Positions 44,311 through 52,902 of a DNA stretch of 64,000 nucleotides are shown in pieces (the first letter of the stretch is position 1; each line of letters begins with the position of its first letter). The position numbers were made by a program, and so were the translations under genes. Origin of the DNA: Arthrobacter_M sp030063245 (GTDB lineage: Bacteria > Actinomycetota > Actinomycetes > Actinomycetales > Micrococcaceae); NCBI RefSeq assembly GCF_051131705.1, contig NZ_CP180316.1:1674001-1738000 (forward strand), given 5' to 3'. The notes beneath the pieces are model-generated. The model saw only the letters and a list, made by a program, of their open reading frames with translations, did no database searches and was not told the origin of the DNA.

Positions 44311-45945
44311 CCCGAAATGCCCGTCTTTTAGCGGAAAATGGAGCTTGTCTAGAGTTCATTTCCAGCAAAAGAGGAGCATCTCGCAGATGCAAGTTTCCCA
44401 CACTCCGGCGGCCCTATCAGTTTCCTTTGATGAGGAGAATCTTGTGTCCCCGAGCGGGCTGGTCCCGGTGATGCGTCTGGCCCAGGACGCCGGCCTGCAC
44501 GGACTGGCCGATGAGTGGCTGAGCGTGCCGACGGACAAGGGCGCGAATGCCGGGTTGAAGGTCGCTGCCCTGGTGGCGGGCATGGTCGCGGGGGCCGACA
44601 GCATTGATGACATGGCCGTGTTGCGCCATGGCGGGATGAAGAAGGTCTTCACCGGCGCTTACGCGCCGTCAACGTTGGGGGCGTTCCTGCGTGCCTTCAC
44701 GTTCGGGCATGTGCGCCAACTCGACGCGGGCGCCTCCCGGTTTCCTGGTGAACCTGGCACAGAAAACACCCTTGTTCGGCACGCCGTCCGGGGAAGACTT
44801 CGTGTTCATCGATGTCGACGACACGATCGTGGAGGTCCATGGGTACCAGAAGCAGGGCTCCGGGTACGGGTATTCCGGGGTCCGCGGGCTCAACGCACTG
44901 CTGGCGACCGCTTCCACGAAGGACACGGCCCCGGTGATCCTGGCCCAACGTTTGCGCCGGGGCGGGACGAACTCGGCCCGCGGTGCCAAGCGCTTCGTCA
45001 CGGACGCGCTGGCCACACTCAAACGCACCACGGTGGCGGGGAAGGTGTTGTGTCGTTTTGATTCTGCCTACTATGGCCACGCCGCCGTGGCCGCTGCCTT
45101 GGCCGGCGGTGCCGAAGTCTCGGTGACGGTGCGCATGGACCCGGCCGTCAAACGCGCCATCACCACCATCGCCGATGACGCTTGGGTGCCGATCCAGTAC
45201 ACGAACGCGGTCTTTGACGAGGAAGCCGGGACGTGGGCGTCGGCGGCGGAAGTCGCCGAGACCGGATTCACCGCCTTCTCCTCCCGGAAGAAGGACGAGC
45301 GGGTCACCGGGCGCCTGGTGGTCCGCCGCATCCCGGAGCTGAACCCGAAAGCGACCGACGGTCAGCCGACGTTGTTTGACACGCACCGGTACCACGCCTT
45401 CTTCACCACCGTTGATGCCCAAACACTGGGCACGGTGGAGGCGGATCAGATCCACCGCAAACACGCCATCATCGAGCAGGTCAATGCCGATATGAAGGAG
45501 AGTGCCCTGGCCCACCTGCCCTCCGGGCACTTCGCCGCGAACTCGGCATGGCTGGTCGCCGCGGTCATGGCCTACAACCTCACCCGCACCGCAGGGATCC
45601 TCGCCCAAGGGACATTAGCCAAGGCCAGGACCGGAACGATCCGGGCCAAGCTCATCAACGTCCCGGCCCGCATTGCTTCCAGCGCCCGAAGAATACGGCT
45701 CCACCTGCCCGAAGCCTGGCCCTGGCAAACCGCGTGGGAAAAGCTCTTCACCGCCACCCACGCACCCCCACAAGCAGCATAGACCCCGTCCGCCCAGCCG
45801 ACACCGGCACAACCCAGGAACCAAAACGTGGAACACAACCGGCAGCAAGGCCGCTCACTGGATCCTGCCCCAAATCGACAAAAACCGGGACCCGGCACGA
45901 CCCCGAACCAGATCGTTCGATACAGGCTAAGACGCGGGTCTCGGT
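44311..45945 (+). mobile_element. IS1380-family insertion sequence (frameshifted)
   Basis: Imperfect inverted repeats are seen at the left (CCCGAAATGCCCGTCTTTTA, from 44311) and, inverted, at the right (CCGAGACCCGCGTCTTAGCC, ending about 45944). The ends are approximate. The element follows the IS110 copy with only about 30 bp between. Confidence 0.65.
44387..45782 (+). pseudogene. IS1380-family transposase, one-base insertion
   Basis: ATG 44387 follows GAGGAG. The first frame gives LVPVMRLAQDAGLHGLADEW, VAALVAGMVAGADSIDDMAV, GAFLRAFTFGHVRQLDA. At about 44739 one extra T shifts it. The second frame continues FLVNLAQKTPLFG, FVFIDVDDTIVEVHGYQKQG (Asp), LCRFDSAYYGHAAVAAALAG and HLPSGHFAANSAWLVAAVMA. 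All catalytic parts are recognisable. Confidence 0.9.
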
Positions 45946-46290
45946 GTTCTAAGACCTGCAGTTGGGACTCCCCGCCGGCGTGTCTTGATACGTGATACTG
46001 AGTCCCAAGGGCCGTCGCCCGCCCTCCCAGGGCGGCAAGGGCGACACGAACCCAAATCATCGTTAAAGCGCGTTAGCTGTCGGCGCCCGACTAGTCCCGC
46101 CGCTTGACGTCCAGCAACTCCGAGCGGAGCATCGACCTGGCAATCGGGGGAGTCCCTTGGAACGAACTGAAGCGCCCCTAGGCCGTTTGCCATCGTTCGG
46201 GAGCGCGGGCCACTGTGCCCGGCGCGCTGGCAGTCCAGGAATCCGCGCCGCCGCGCTCCTTCGGCTGCGGGTGCTCGTTTCGGCACTTAG
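45946..46290. other. Between IS1380 and repeat C, no gene recognised
   Basis: About 340 bp without a recognisable frame. Confidence 0.4.
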
Positions 46291-46542
46291 TCATGCTGCT
46301 TTTCTATTCTTTCGGCCATGAAATGTCCGAAGGGGGTGCAACGTCATGATGCTTGCTGACTTCCAGCCCGCGACTCGCCTCGCGCGGCGGAGCTGGTTGA
46401 CGCAGTGTGCCGAGTCCCGATCATCACGCCAGACCCTGGCGACAGCGGGAAGAATGAAGTCGTGCCGCATTCGGCATTTCTTCGCGTCACTAGGGAGCGT
46501 CACTGTTGGGAGCGGTACATCAAAGTGGTCAAAAAAGAGGGT

Positions 46543-46691
46543 GTGCACAATGTGCACACCTTGGGTGTCGGATCGGGTCGTACATCGGTCGGACTGGGCC
46601 GGATTGGGGATGTTTTCAGGAGTTCCCAGTGTTTGCAGGGGCTGGAGTCCGGTTCGAGTCCCACCTCGGGCACAGTACAACCGCAGGTCAG
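46543..46691 (+). repeat. Dispersed repeat, copy C
   Basis: It opens with the perfect palindrome GTGCACAATGTGCAC (46543-46557), then GTTTGCAGGGG (from 46631), GGTTCGAGTCCCACCTCGGG followed by CACA (46651-46674) and CCGCAGGTCAG (46681-46691). A second palindrome downstream is not preserved. It aligns with copy B over its whole length with scattered differences. Confidence 0.75.
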
Positions 46692-47451
46692 AGGGATGTC
46701 GACCAGTTGAGTGTTCACAAAGCGAGCTGATGTTTTGCTCCTGTGCCACTTTCGGAGCTTGGTGGACTACATCGTGGCTTCACGCCTAGTCCTGGTCGCT
46801 GGGTTGTGCGTCATCTTTGGGTCCTTTCTTAGTGAACCTTGGATAGCTGGTTGGTTCGTAGACAGATTCATCGTTGCGATGGCTCGCACTTAGAAGACTT
46901 ATCGGTAGATTCTCTCCGGAGCTGCGGCCGCTGAGTGGATCCTGTACATGTTCATGGTGAGGATTGAGCTGCCGTTCATGATCTGACAGTGAAACGGGCA
47001 ATCGTTTTTCTTGACTCGTCGGCGGCCGCGGCCCCGGCATCGGTGCTGTTGCTGTCGTCTGGTTCGCGCTATGCCAGCGGGGCTGGCATAGTTCTGCGTC
47101 TCCTTCTGCGGGCAGCTCGCGACTTCCGGGGCGCCCGGTTTCTGTCCCGGACGTCGGTCCTGAACGCTGGACAACGTTTCCGCCATCTTGGACGTCGAAA
47201 CTGGCAACGACTCGTATGAGCGTCTCTCCGGCGTTGGTTCGTGGCGGAGGAAAGTCAACCTTGGCCTGTACGGTGCCCGTGACAGCTTTGCAGGACCGGC
47301 GCCCTAGAGTGGCACCTGTGCATCTGCTCGCTTGAGCGTTTTAGTTGTGGACCCAGGGCGTCCGGCCGGTCGGGGCCGAATCACCCAGTCGTGAACCGGC
47401 TGGCCGTCGCGCCGGAAAGCACGCCGGGGGGGGGGTGTCCCTATGTTTTTG
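46692..47451. other. No gene recognised; contains a perfect hairpin and a G10 run
   Basis: Frames on both strands match nothing known. The stretch holds CTATGCCAGC-GGG-GCTGGCATAG (47069-47091, 10-bp perfect stem) and a run of ten G (47426-47435) just before an IS110 fragment. Confidence 0.45.
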
Positions 47452-47583
47452 TCAAGCCGCTTCGAGCAGCTTCTTCCCGGATTTATCCAGCGCCACCGCG
47501 TGGTGATTGCTCTTGCCGACATCGACTCCGATGAAGACATCGATACTCTCGTAATCCTTAATCAACCTCAAAACCTCCCGCAT
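47452..47583 (-). pseudogene. IS110-family transposase, N-terminal fragment
   Basis: From ATG 47583 the frame encodes 43 residues (VFIGVDVGKSNHHAVALDKS, first catalytic Asp of the RuvC-like domain) and stops at a TGA. The rest is deleted. The sequence up to about 47790 looks like the leader of the same element, which would end inside the 3' end of the MDMPI gene. It is a different element from the IS110 at 43 kb. Confidence 0.8.
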
Positions 47584-47798
47584 CCGAGACCTGTAAAACA
47601 GCGCTGGTCTGTCCTGCGGCGACAAGAGTCGGCATCCACGTTACGGCTGACCTGCCACGATAAAAACTGCCGCTGGTCCGGTCCCTATTAGCGATCCCCT
47701 GACACCTATCGGATCCCGGTGACATCACCCCCCGGATCATTGAAGACTGGGGGCATAAATCATGCCGGGAACCAACAGGCCAGCAACCCAATTCTTAC

Positions 47799-48410
47799 TC
47801 AATTAGGGGCTACTAAAAAGGTAACGGGGGGCAGCCTGCGATCCATGAGCACCATGAGTAGATGGCGGGCAGCGCCGCGGAGCGGTTCTCCGTCCCCGAA
47901 GGCCCAGTCCAGGTCGTCGGCCTCGAGTCGGGTGCCTGTCAGGTCCAGCCCGAAGTGCTTCAGGCTCAACGGGCTGGTCGCGTGGTCGAGGACTATGCGC
48001 AGGGCGGGCTCGCTGACGGGGTGCTCGATGCCGAGGGGGATGGTGATATCCAGACCGTGTACGACGTCGTGCGTAAGGGCACCCTTGAGGCCGCCGCTCG
48101 GCGGCTTCCACCGGTTGTCCTCGTTGGTGCGCCAGCCGTCGAGCAGCGTGCCGATCGATGCCTGGGCGTCCAGGCGGGCGACCCGATCGGCCATGCGGGC
48201 GAAGTTGCCCCGGGAGCGGACCATCTCGCCTATGAACCGCGGTGCGGAGAAGCGCAGCGGCATGGTCATGTGCGCGACCACCTCGCGCACCCGCCAGCCC
48301 GCGCACAATGAGGGGGTGTTCCAGGCCTGTTCGGGGAGGGCATCGAGCACGTCGCTGAACGTCCGCCGCTCAGTGGCGATGGTTGGCATCAGGTCGTCGT
48401 CGGCGGTCAT
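47799..48410 (-). CDS. MDMPI-family mycothiol-dependent protein
   Basis: A 203-residue protein related to maleylpyruvate isomerase: WNTPSLCAGWRVREVVAHMT (metal His), GALTHDVVHGLDITIPLGIE (His pair) and a C-terminal RGAARHLLMVLMDRRLPP. The last residues (VTFLVAPN) do not match the family, and an IS110 remnant begins here, so the natural end was probably replaced. ATG overlaps the SRPBCC stop by 4 nt; last gene of a three-gene operon. Confidence 0.82.
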   Translation of the reverse strand: MTADDDLMPTIATERRTFSDVLDALPEQAWNTPSLCAGWRVREVVAHMTMPLRFSAPRFIGEMVRSRGNFARMADRVARLDAQASIGTLLDGWRTNEDNRWKPPSGGLKGALTHDVVHGLDITIPLGIEHPVSEPALRIVLDHATSPLSLKHFGLDLTGTRLEADDLDWAFGDGEPLRGAARHLLMVLMDRRLPPVTFLVAPN

Positions 48411-48850
48411 CGGTCTGCTCCTGTCAGCTGCGCCAGGTGAGCGCCGAATCGGTCCAGAGAGGTGAGGAATCCGGCCTGGGCAGCGGGATCCATCATGGCC
48501 GCTGGCACCTTGGTCTGTTCGATGTCGACCTGCGTTCGGTCGTCCCCGAGTTCGGTGAAGGTGATGGTCACAGTCATACCCGACTTGTCTTCGATCCAGG
48601 ACAGCCGCTCCGGTGCGCGCACCTCAACGTAGCGTGCGCTCGTAGGGTAGGTGCTGCCGTCGGCGTCGTTGACCATGACCGTCGTGAAGGCCCCGCCGCT
48701 GCGGGCGTCCACGGTGATGGTGTCCAGGGGTGTGCTGACTCCGATCGGGCCCCAGAAGTGGGTCAGATGCTCCGGTTCGATCATGCAGCTGAAGACCAGT
48801 TGCCGCGGAGCGTCGAAGATGCGGGTGAAGCGCAGTACGTGCTCATTCAT
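48407..48850 (-). CDS. SRPBCC (AHSA1-type) protein
   Basis: A 147-residue START-like protein: RFTRIFDAPRQLVFSCMIEP, HFWGPIGVSTPLDTITVDAR and VTITFTELGDDRTQVDIEQT. These small hydrophobic-ligand-binding domains are often encoded directly after an ArsR regulator and may bind its effector. ATG 48850 lies inside the end of the regulator gene with a GGAG site. The alternative ATG 12 nt upstream is less likely. Confidence 0.88.
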   Translation of the reverse strand: MNEHVLRFTRIFDAPRQLVFSCMIEPEHLTHFWGPIGVSTPLDTITVDARSGGAFTTVMVNDADGSTYPTSARYVEVRAPERLSWIEDKSGMTVTITFTELGDDRTQVDIEQTKVPAAMMDPAAQAGFLTSLDRFGAHLAQLTGADR

Positions 48851-49199
48851 GGAGTTCTCCATTCGATGGTGCTTCCAGGGTGCGAAGGTGGTCGTCGAGC
48901 TTGTCGAAGCGCTCCGACCAGAGACGTCGGTTCTCCTCGATCCAGTCGGCGGCGACTTCGAGGGCCTGCCACTCCAGGTGGCAGGGGCGGAACTGCGCGC
49001 GCCGGCGGCGGCTGATCAGTCCCGAGCGTTCGAGCACCTTCAGGTGCTTGGAGATGCCCGGCAGGCTCAGCTCGAAGGGCTCTGCCAGCTCATTGACCGT
49101 CGCGTCACCGCCGGCGAGTCGGGCCAGGATCGCCCGGCGCGTCGGATCGGAGAGCGCGGCGAACGTGGCGTCAAGCGGTTGAACGACTGCCGTGTTCAC
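48843..49199 (-). CDS. ArsR-family transcriptional regulator
   Basis: A 118-residue winged-helix protein: ATFAALSDPTRRAILARLAG, VNELAEPFELSLPGISKHLK (recognition helix), VLERSGLISRRRRAQFRPCH. It lacks the arsenic-sensing Cys pair of ArsR proper and belongs to the SRPBCC-associated group. I chose GTG 49199 because the promoter occupies 49229-49257, which excludes an earlier GTG at 49238. It very likely represses its own operon. Confidence 0.88.
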   Translation of the reverse strand: MNTAVVQPLDATFAALSDPTRRAILARLAGGDATVNELAEPFELSLPGISKHLKVLERSGLISRRRRAQFRPCHLEWQALEVAADWIEENRRLWSERFDKLDDHLRTLEAPSNGELHE

Positions 49200-49228
49200 G
49201 GGGTGCTCCGGACTGTCCTCATGTTCCA

Positions 49229-49257
49229 AGATAACCACACGGTTAATTAGCTGTCAA
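49229..49257 (-). promoter_or_regulatory. Promoter with overlapping ArsR-type operator
   Basis: The minus strand has TTGACA (49257-49252), a 17-bp spacer and TTATCT (49234-49229). The perfect dyad TAACC-N4-GGTTA (49232-49245) overlaps the -10 box, so a bound repressor would block polymerase. Confidence 0.75.
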
Positions 49258-49720
49258 GTAAAATATTGACCCTGCGCCGGTGTCGCCCGTAAGGGGCCTA
49301 TGAGTCGTTGCCTGGCTGTGGGCTGGACCAACACCAAGGAAGGCGCGACAAAGCAATGCGAATCGCCATTCGGAAGTCGCCCGTCCGGTCTGGGCTGCCC
49401 GCATCCGGCGAGCACTCCGACAGGGCTTACCCGTAAGTTTCATAGAACTAATGACCTCAGTCGTGGTGGATGTCCGGTCCGGTGTGGGCACCCGGGGGCA
49501 GGTGGTGAGCGTCCGGCTAAACGAGGACCCGACGGCCGAGGTCGCCGTCCCGGGCCCCGGCCGGTGCGGAGCAATGGCAATCCAGCGCTCCAGCGTGGTA
49601 ACCGAAAGACCGCCGTGAACTCCCGGCCGGGAGCGATGTCAACAGCTCGACGAGCGTGATCTCGGCGAAACCTCAATTGAGGGCGTCGGTACTTCTACCG
49701 GCCAACGGTCCTGGTCTGCG
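49258..49720. other. No gene recognised
   Basis: A short plus-strand frame from 49450 (MTSVVVDVRSGVGTRGQVV) is open for about 55 codons, but no family or ribosome site supports it. The rest shows nothing. Confidence 0.35.
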
Positions 49721-49936
49721 TTGAACCAAAAGCGCTGGGAAACCCGGGAAGAACTACGCCCGGCCATCGTGGTCTGGATCGAGAAAACCTACCACCGCCG
49801 ACGCCGCCAACGACAACTCGGCAAGCTAACACCGATCGAGTTTGAGACAATAAACAGACCACTCAACCGCTCCCTGAACTACCAGCCCAAACTGTCAACT
49901 AAACCTTGGGCAGACCCGTCGGCTGTGGTTGCATAA
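49721..49936 (+). pseudogene. IS3-family transposase (OrfB), C-terminal remnant
   Basis: The reading KRWETREELRPAIVVWIEKT, then YHRRRRQRQLGKLTPIEFET is the C-terminal end of the IS3 integrase core, including the region after the catalytic Glu. The rest is missing, and the tail after about 49860 is altered. Confidence 0.8.
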
Positions 49937-50040
49937 CTTCGCCGTTACCCTCTTCGGCGCCTGACGCTGAATGCGCTTCTGTACGTGGCGCCTCATCGCC
50001 GGACCACGTTTTCTTTCAACCCGCGGTGTCGTTGGAGGCA

Positions 50041-51111
50041 TCAGATACGCAGCCCCGTCCTAATGTCGAAGCAGTGGACTCTGGCTCGTTGCGTATCGAT
50101 GACCACTTCGTCGCCTGGCTGGAATGTTCCGAATCCAGGGACGCGGCTCAGGAACTGACTGTCGCCCACGTCCAGGATGACGTCCGAGACATTGCCCAGG
50201 GGCTCCACGGTTCTGACTGTTCCGTGCGCGGATTCTCCACTGTCCGGCGGACGTAGATCGCATTCCTCGGGGCGAAGTCCGATCCGCATTTCCGGTGTTT
50301 TTACAGCCGGGACGTTGACGGTGAAATGCGTTCCGCTTAACCCATAGTGACCGCTTGCTAATTTCGCTGCGGTAAAGAGATTCATTCGCGGTTTACCAAC
50401 GAACGACGCAACAAACTCCGTGGCAGGCTGGTGGTACACCTCAAAGGGCGTGCCGAATTGTTCCAGCTTCCCGCGGCTCATGACCGCTATCTTGTCCGAG
50501 AGGGTCATGGCCTCCTCCTGATCGTGGGTGACGTAGACACTGGTGGCGCCCAGCTCCGCGTGGAGCATTTTCAGCTCGCTGCGGGTCTGGTCACGCAGGA
50601 GCGCATCGAGGTTGGAAAGCGGTTCATCGAAGAGGAAGACAGCAGGACGGCGGGCGATGGCGCGGGCGAGCGCGACACGTTGGCGTTGTCCCCCGGAAAG
50701 CGCCCTAGGTCTGTTTGAGAGGACGTGTTCGATGTCCAGGCGGCGTGCTGCGTCGGTAACCCTTGTATGGATTTCCGCTTTGGGTACCTTGCGCATGCGT
50801 AGTCCAAACGCGATGTTTTCAAAGACGGACATGTGCGGATAAAGTGCATAGTCCTGGAAAACGAACGCGAGATCCCTTTTGTCCGGCTCCAGATCATCCA
50901 CTCTGTGCCCATCAATCAGGATCTCACCGGCGGAGATGTCTTCCAAGCCGGCGATCATGTTCAAAGTGGTGGACTTGCCGCAGCCGGAGGGCCCCAGCAG
51001 CGATACGAATGTGCCGTCGTCGATGGTATAGCTCAGATCATGGACTGCATTCTTCGCCTTGCGGCCTTTTCCATAGGTCTTTGCCACATTGATCAGTTTG
51101 ATTTCTGCCAT
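50041..51111 (-). CDS. Sugar ABC transporter ATP-binding protein (MalK/UgpC type)
   Basis: A 356-residue ATPase. Walker A GPSGCGKST, Q-loop FVFQDYALYPHMS, signature LSGGQRQRVALARA, Walker B VFLFDEPLSNLDA and H-loop VTHDQEEAMTLSD are all present. The C-terminal TOBE domain (about residues 245-356) includes MRIGLRPEECDL and is typical of MalK. ATG 51111 follows the permease stop by 2 nt with AAAGG in the overlap. Energises uptake by the two permeases and the lipoprotein encoded upstream. Confidence 0.93.
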   Translation of the reverse strand: MAEIKLINVAKTYGKGRKAKNAVHDLSYTIDDGTFVSLLGPSGCGKSTTLNMIAGLEDISAGEILIDGHRVDDLEPDKRDLAFVFQDYALYPHMSVFENIAFGLRMRKVPKAEIHTRVTDAARRLDIEHVLSNRPRALSGGQRQRVALARAIARRPAVFLFDEPLSNLDALLRDQTRSELKMLHAELGATSVYVTHDQEEAMTLSDKIAVMSRGKLEQFGTPFEVYHQPATEFVASFVGKPRMNLFTAAKLASGHYGLSGTHFTVNVPAVKTPEMRIGLRPEECDLRPPDSGESAHGTVRTVEPLGNVSDVILDVGDSQFLSRVPGFGTFQPGDEVVIDTQRARVHCFDIRTGLRI

Positions 51112-51113
51112 GA

Positions 51114-51965
51114 TTAGCCTTTCACCGCGCCTTCGGTAAGACCACGAATGATCCACTTTTGGGCTATGAGAGTAAGAATGAGGACGGGGACCGCCGTGAT
51201 GACGCCAGCTGTGGCCGCCGAGGTGTAATCCATGGCAAACAGTCCTTGAAAAGCTGCGGTCTTGACAGGCAGGGTGACGGCGTTGCTGGAGGTCAGAACC
51301 TTGGCGAGAAAGAAGTCACTCCAGCTGGTAATGAACGCCAGGATTGCCGTTGCGGCCATTCCTGGCGCCGCCAACGGGAAGGCGATTTTGTACATAATCT
51401 GGAATCGGCTGCATCCATCGATGCGGGCGGCCCGTTCCAGGCTCGGGGGAAGGTCTTCGAAGAAGCCGACCATCATCCAGATCACCAGCGGCAGGATGAA
51501 CGCCGTGTACGTGAGAATGAGACCAAAAAGCTGGTCATAGAGTCCCACGGAACGCAGCAGTATGAACAACGGCACCGCTAAAACTATTACGGGGATTGCC
51601 TGAACCGTCATCATGCTCATCAGCAGGGTTTGCCGTCCCCGGAAACGGAATCTGGCAATTGCATAGGCACACGCCGAGCCCACGGTCATGCAGATCAGGG
51701 TGGTCGAGATACCGACAATGGCCGAGTTGCCCATGGGAACCAGGAAGCTCGTATCGGAGAACAGCCGCGCATAGGCCCCCGCAGTCAGGTTGGCGGAGAG
51801 GTCAGGTATCCCGCCCTGAAGTACTTGAGAGGGGTAGATGCTGTAAATGATCATCCAGACGAAGGGAGCCAGGAAGAAGAGCATCACCAGGAGTACAAGG
51901 ATGCTGCACGCGATTGCGGTCATACGACGTTTGACGTGGCGTGAAATTCGCCGGGACTTAGTCAT
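51114..51965 (-). CDS. Carbohydrate ABC transporter permease (MalG type)
   Basis: A 283-residue permease with six membrane helices, starting RRMTAIACSILVLLVMLFFL. The EAA loop (ERAARIDGCSRFQIMYKIAFPLAAPG) couples to the ATPase. The ATG overlaps the end of the partner permease gene. Confidence 0.92.
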   Translation of the reverse strand: MTKSRRISRHVKRRMTAIACSILVLLVMLFFLAPFVWMIIYSIYPSQVLQGGIPDLSANLTAGAYARLFSDTSFLVPMGNSAIVGISTTLICMTVGSACAYAIARFRFRGRQTLLMSMMTVQAIPVIVLAVPLFILLRSVGLYDQLFGLILTYTAFILPLVIWMMVGFFEDLPPSLERAARIDGCSRFQIMYKIAFPLAAPGMAATAILAFITSWSDFFLAKVLTSSNAVTLPVKTAAFQGLFAMDYTSAATAGVITAVPVLILTLIAQKWIIRGLTEGAVKG

Positions 51966-52899
51966 TGATGTCTCCTTTGGACCGGTTGAGGCGTCCGAAG
52001 AGCAGGATCCAGAACGCCGTTACCAGAAGCACCAACACCATGATGGTCACCGCCATCGCTGACCCGTAGCCCCGGTCCAGATTGCTGAAATTGGTGAGAT
52101 AGGCCAGGAAGTTGATGGTCGTGGTTCCTTCTGCCGGTCCGCCGGAGCCGCCGGTGAGAACGTATATGGTGTCAAAAACCTTGAGCGACCACATGGACTG
52201 CACGATTAAGGCGAACATCAAAGGTCCGCGGATGTTGGGAAGGATGATGCGCCAGAATTTGTTCCAGGCGCCGGCCCCGTCGATGGACGCGGCCTTGTGG
52301 AGATTTTCGGGGATACCTTGGAGAGCTGCGAGCATCAAGAGGCAGAGGAAAGGCAGTAGTTTCCACATTTCTGCGAAAATCAGGATATTCATTGCAGTTG
52401 ATGGGTCTGCCAGCCATTGAACATTTTCTTTAATGAGACCCATACTTTTCAAAAGACCGTTCAAGATGCCGCTCGTTCCGTCAAAAATCAGTTTCCACAT
52501 AATCCCGTTGACGACCGGTGGCACAGCCCACGGCACCAGCAAAAGGACTCTGGCGATGGTGCGACCCTTGAATTCCCGGTTGAGCAGCAGCGCTATGGCG
52601 ACGGCCAGTGCGACGCCACCCAAAACAGTTATTACAGAGAAGTAGGCCGTGCGGGCCATGGCCCCGTGAAACTGCGGATCGGATATCAGGTCCGTGTAGT
52701 TGCTCAGACCCGTAAAAGGATGGTCCATCCCCAGTTTGTCGTTCCATTGTTGAAAAGACATGTAGAAGGCGTAGCCCATGGGATACCCCAGCAACAGTAA
52801 AACTATGAACACGGCGGGGGCCGCGAGCATTAGTCCAAACCGCAGGTCCTTCTTCCGGGCTTTGTCCACATGAGCGGGCGCAGTCGCGATACGCCTCAT
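51958..52899 (-). CDS. Carbohydrate ABC transporter permease (MalF/UgpA type)
   Basis: A 313-residue permease with six membrane segments (first: GLMLAAPAVFIVLLLLGYP). The EAA-type loop is NLHKAASIDGAGAWNKFWRI, followed by LPNIRGPLMFALI. The gene follows the lipoprotein gene by 3 nt and overlaps the second permease. Confidence 0.92.
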   Translation of the reverse strand: MRRIATAPAHVDKARKKDLRFGLMLAAPAVFIVLLLLGYPMGYAFYMSFQQWNDKLGMDHPFTGLSNYTDLISDPQFHGAMARTAYFSVITVLGGVALAVAIALLLNREFKGRTIARVLLLVPWAVPPVVNGIMWKLIFDGTSGILNGLLKSMGLIKENVQWLADPSTAMNILIFAEMWKLLPFLCLLMLAALQGIPENLHKAASIDGAGAWNKFWRIILPNIRGPLMFALIVQSMWSLKVFDTIYVLTGGSGGPAEGTTTINFLAYLTNFSNLDRGYGSAMAVTIMVLVLLVTAFWILLFGRLNRSKGDIND

Positions 52900-52902
52900 G
52901 AT

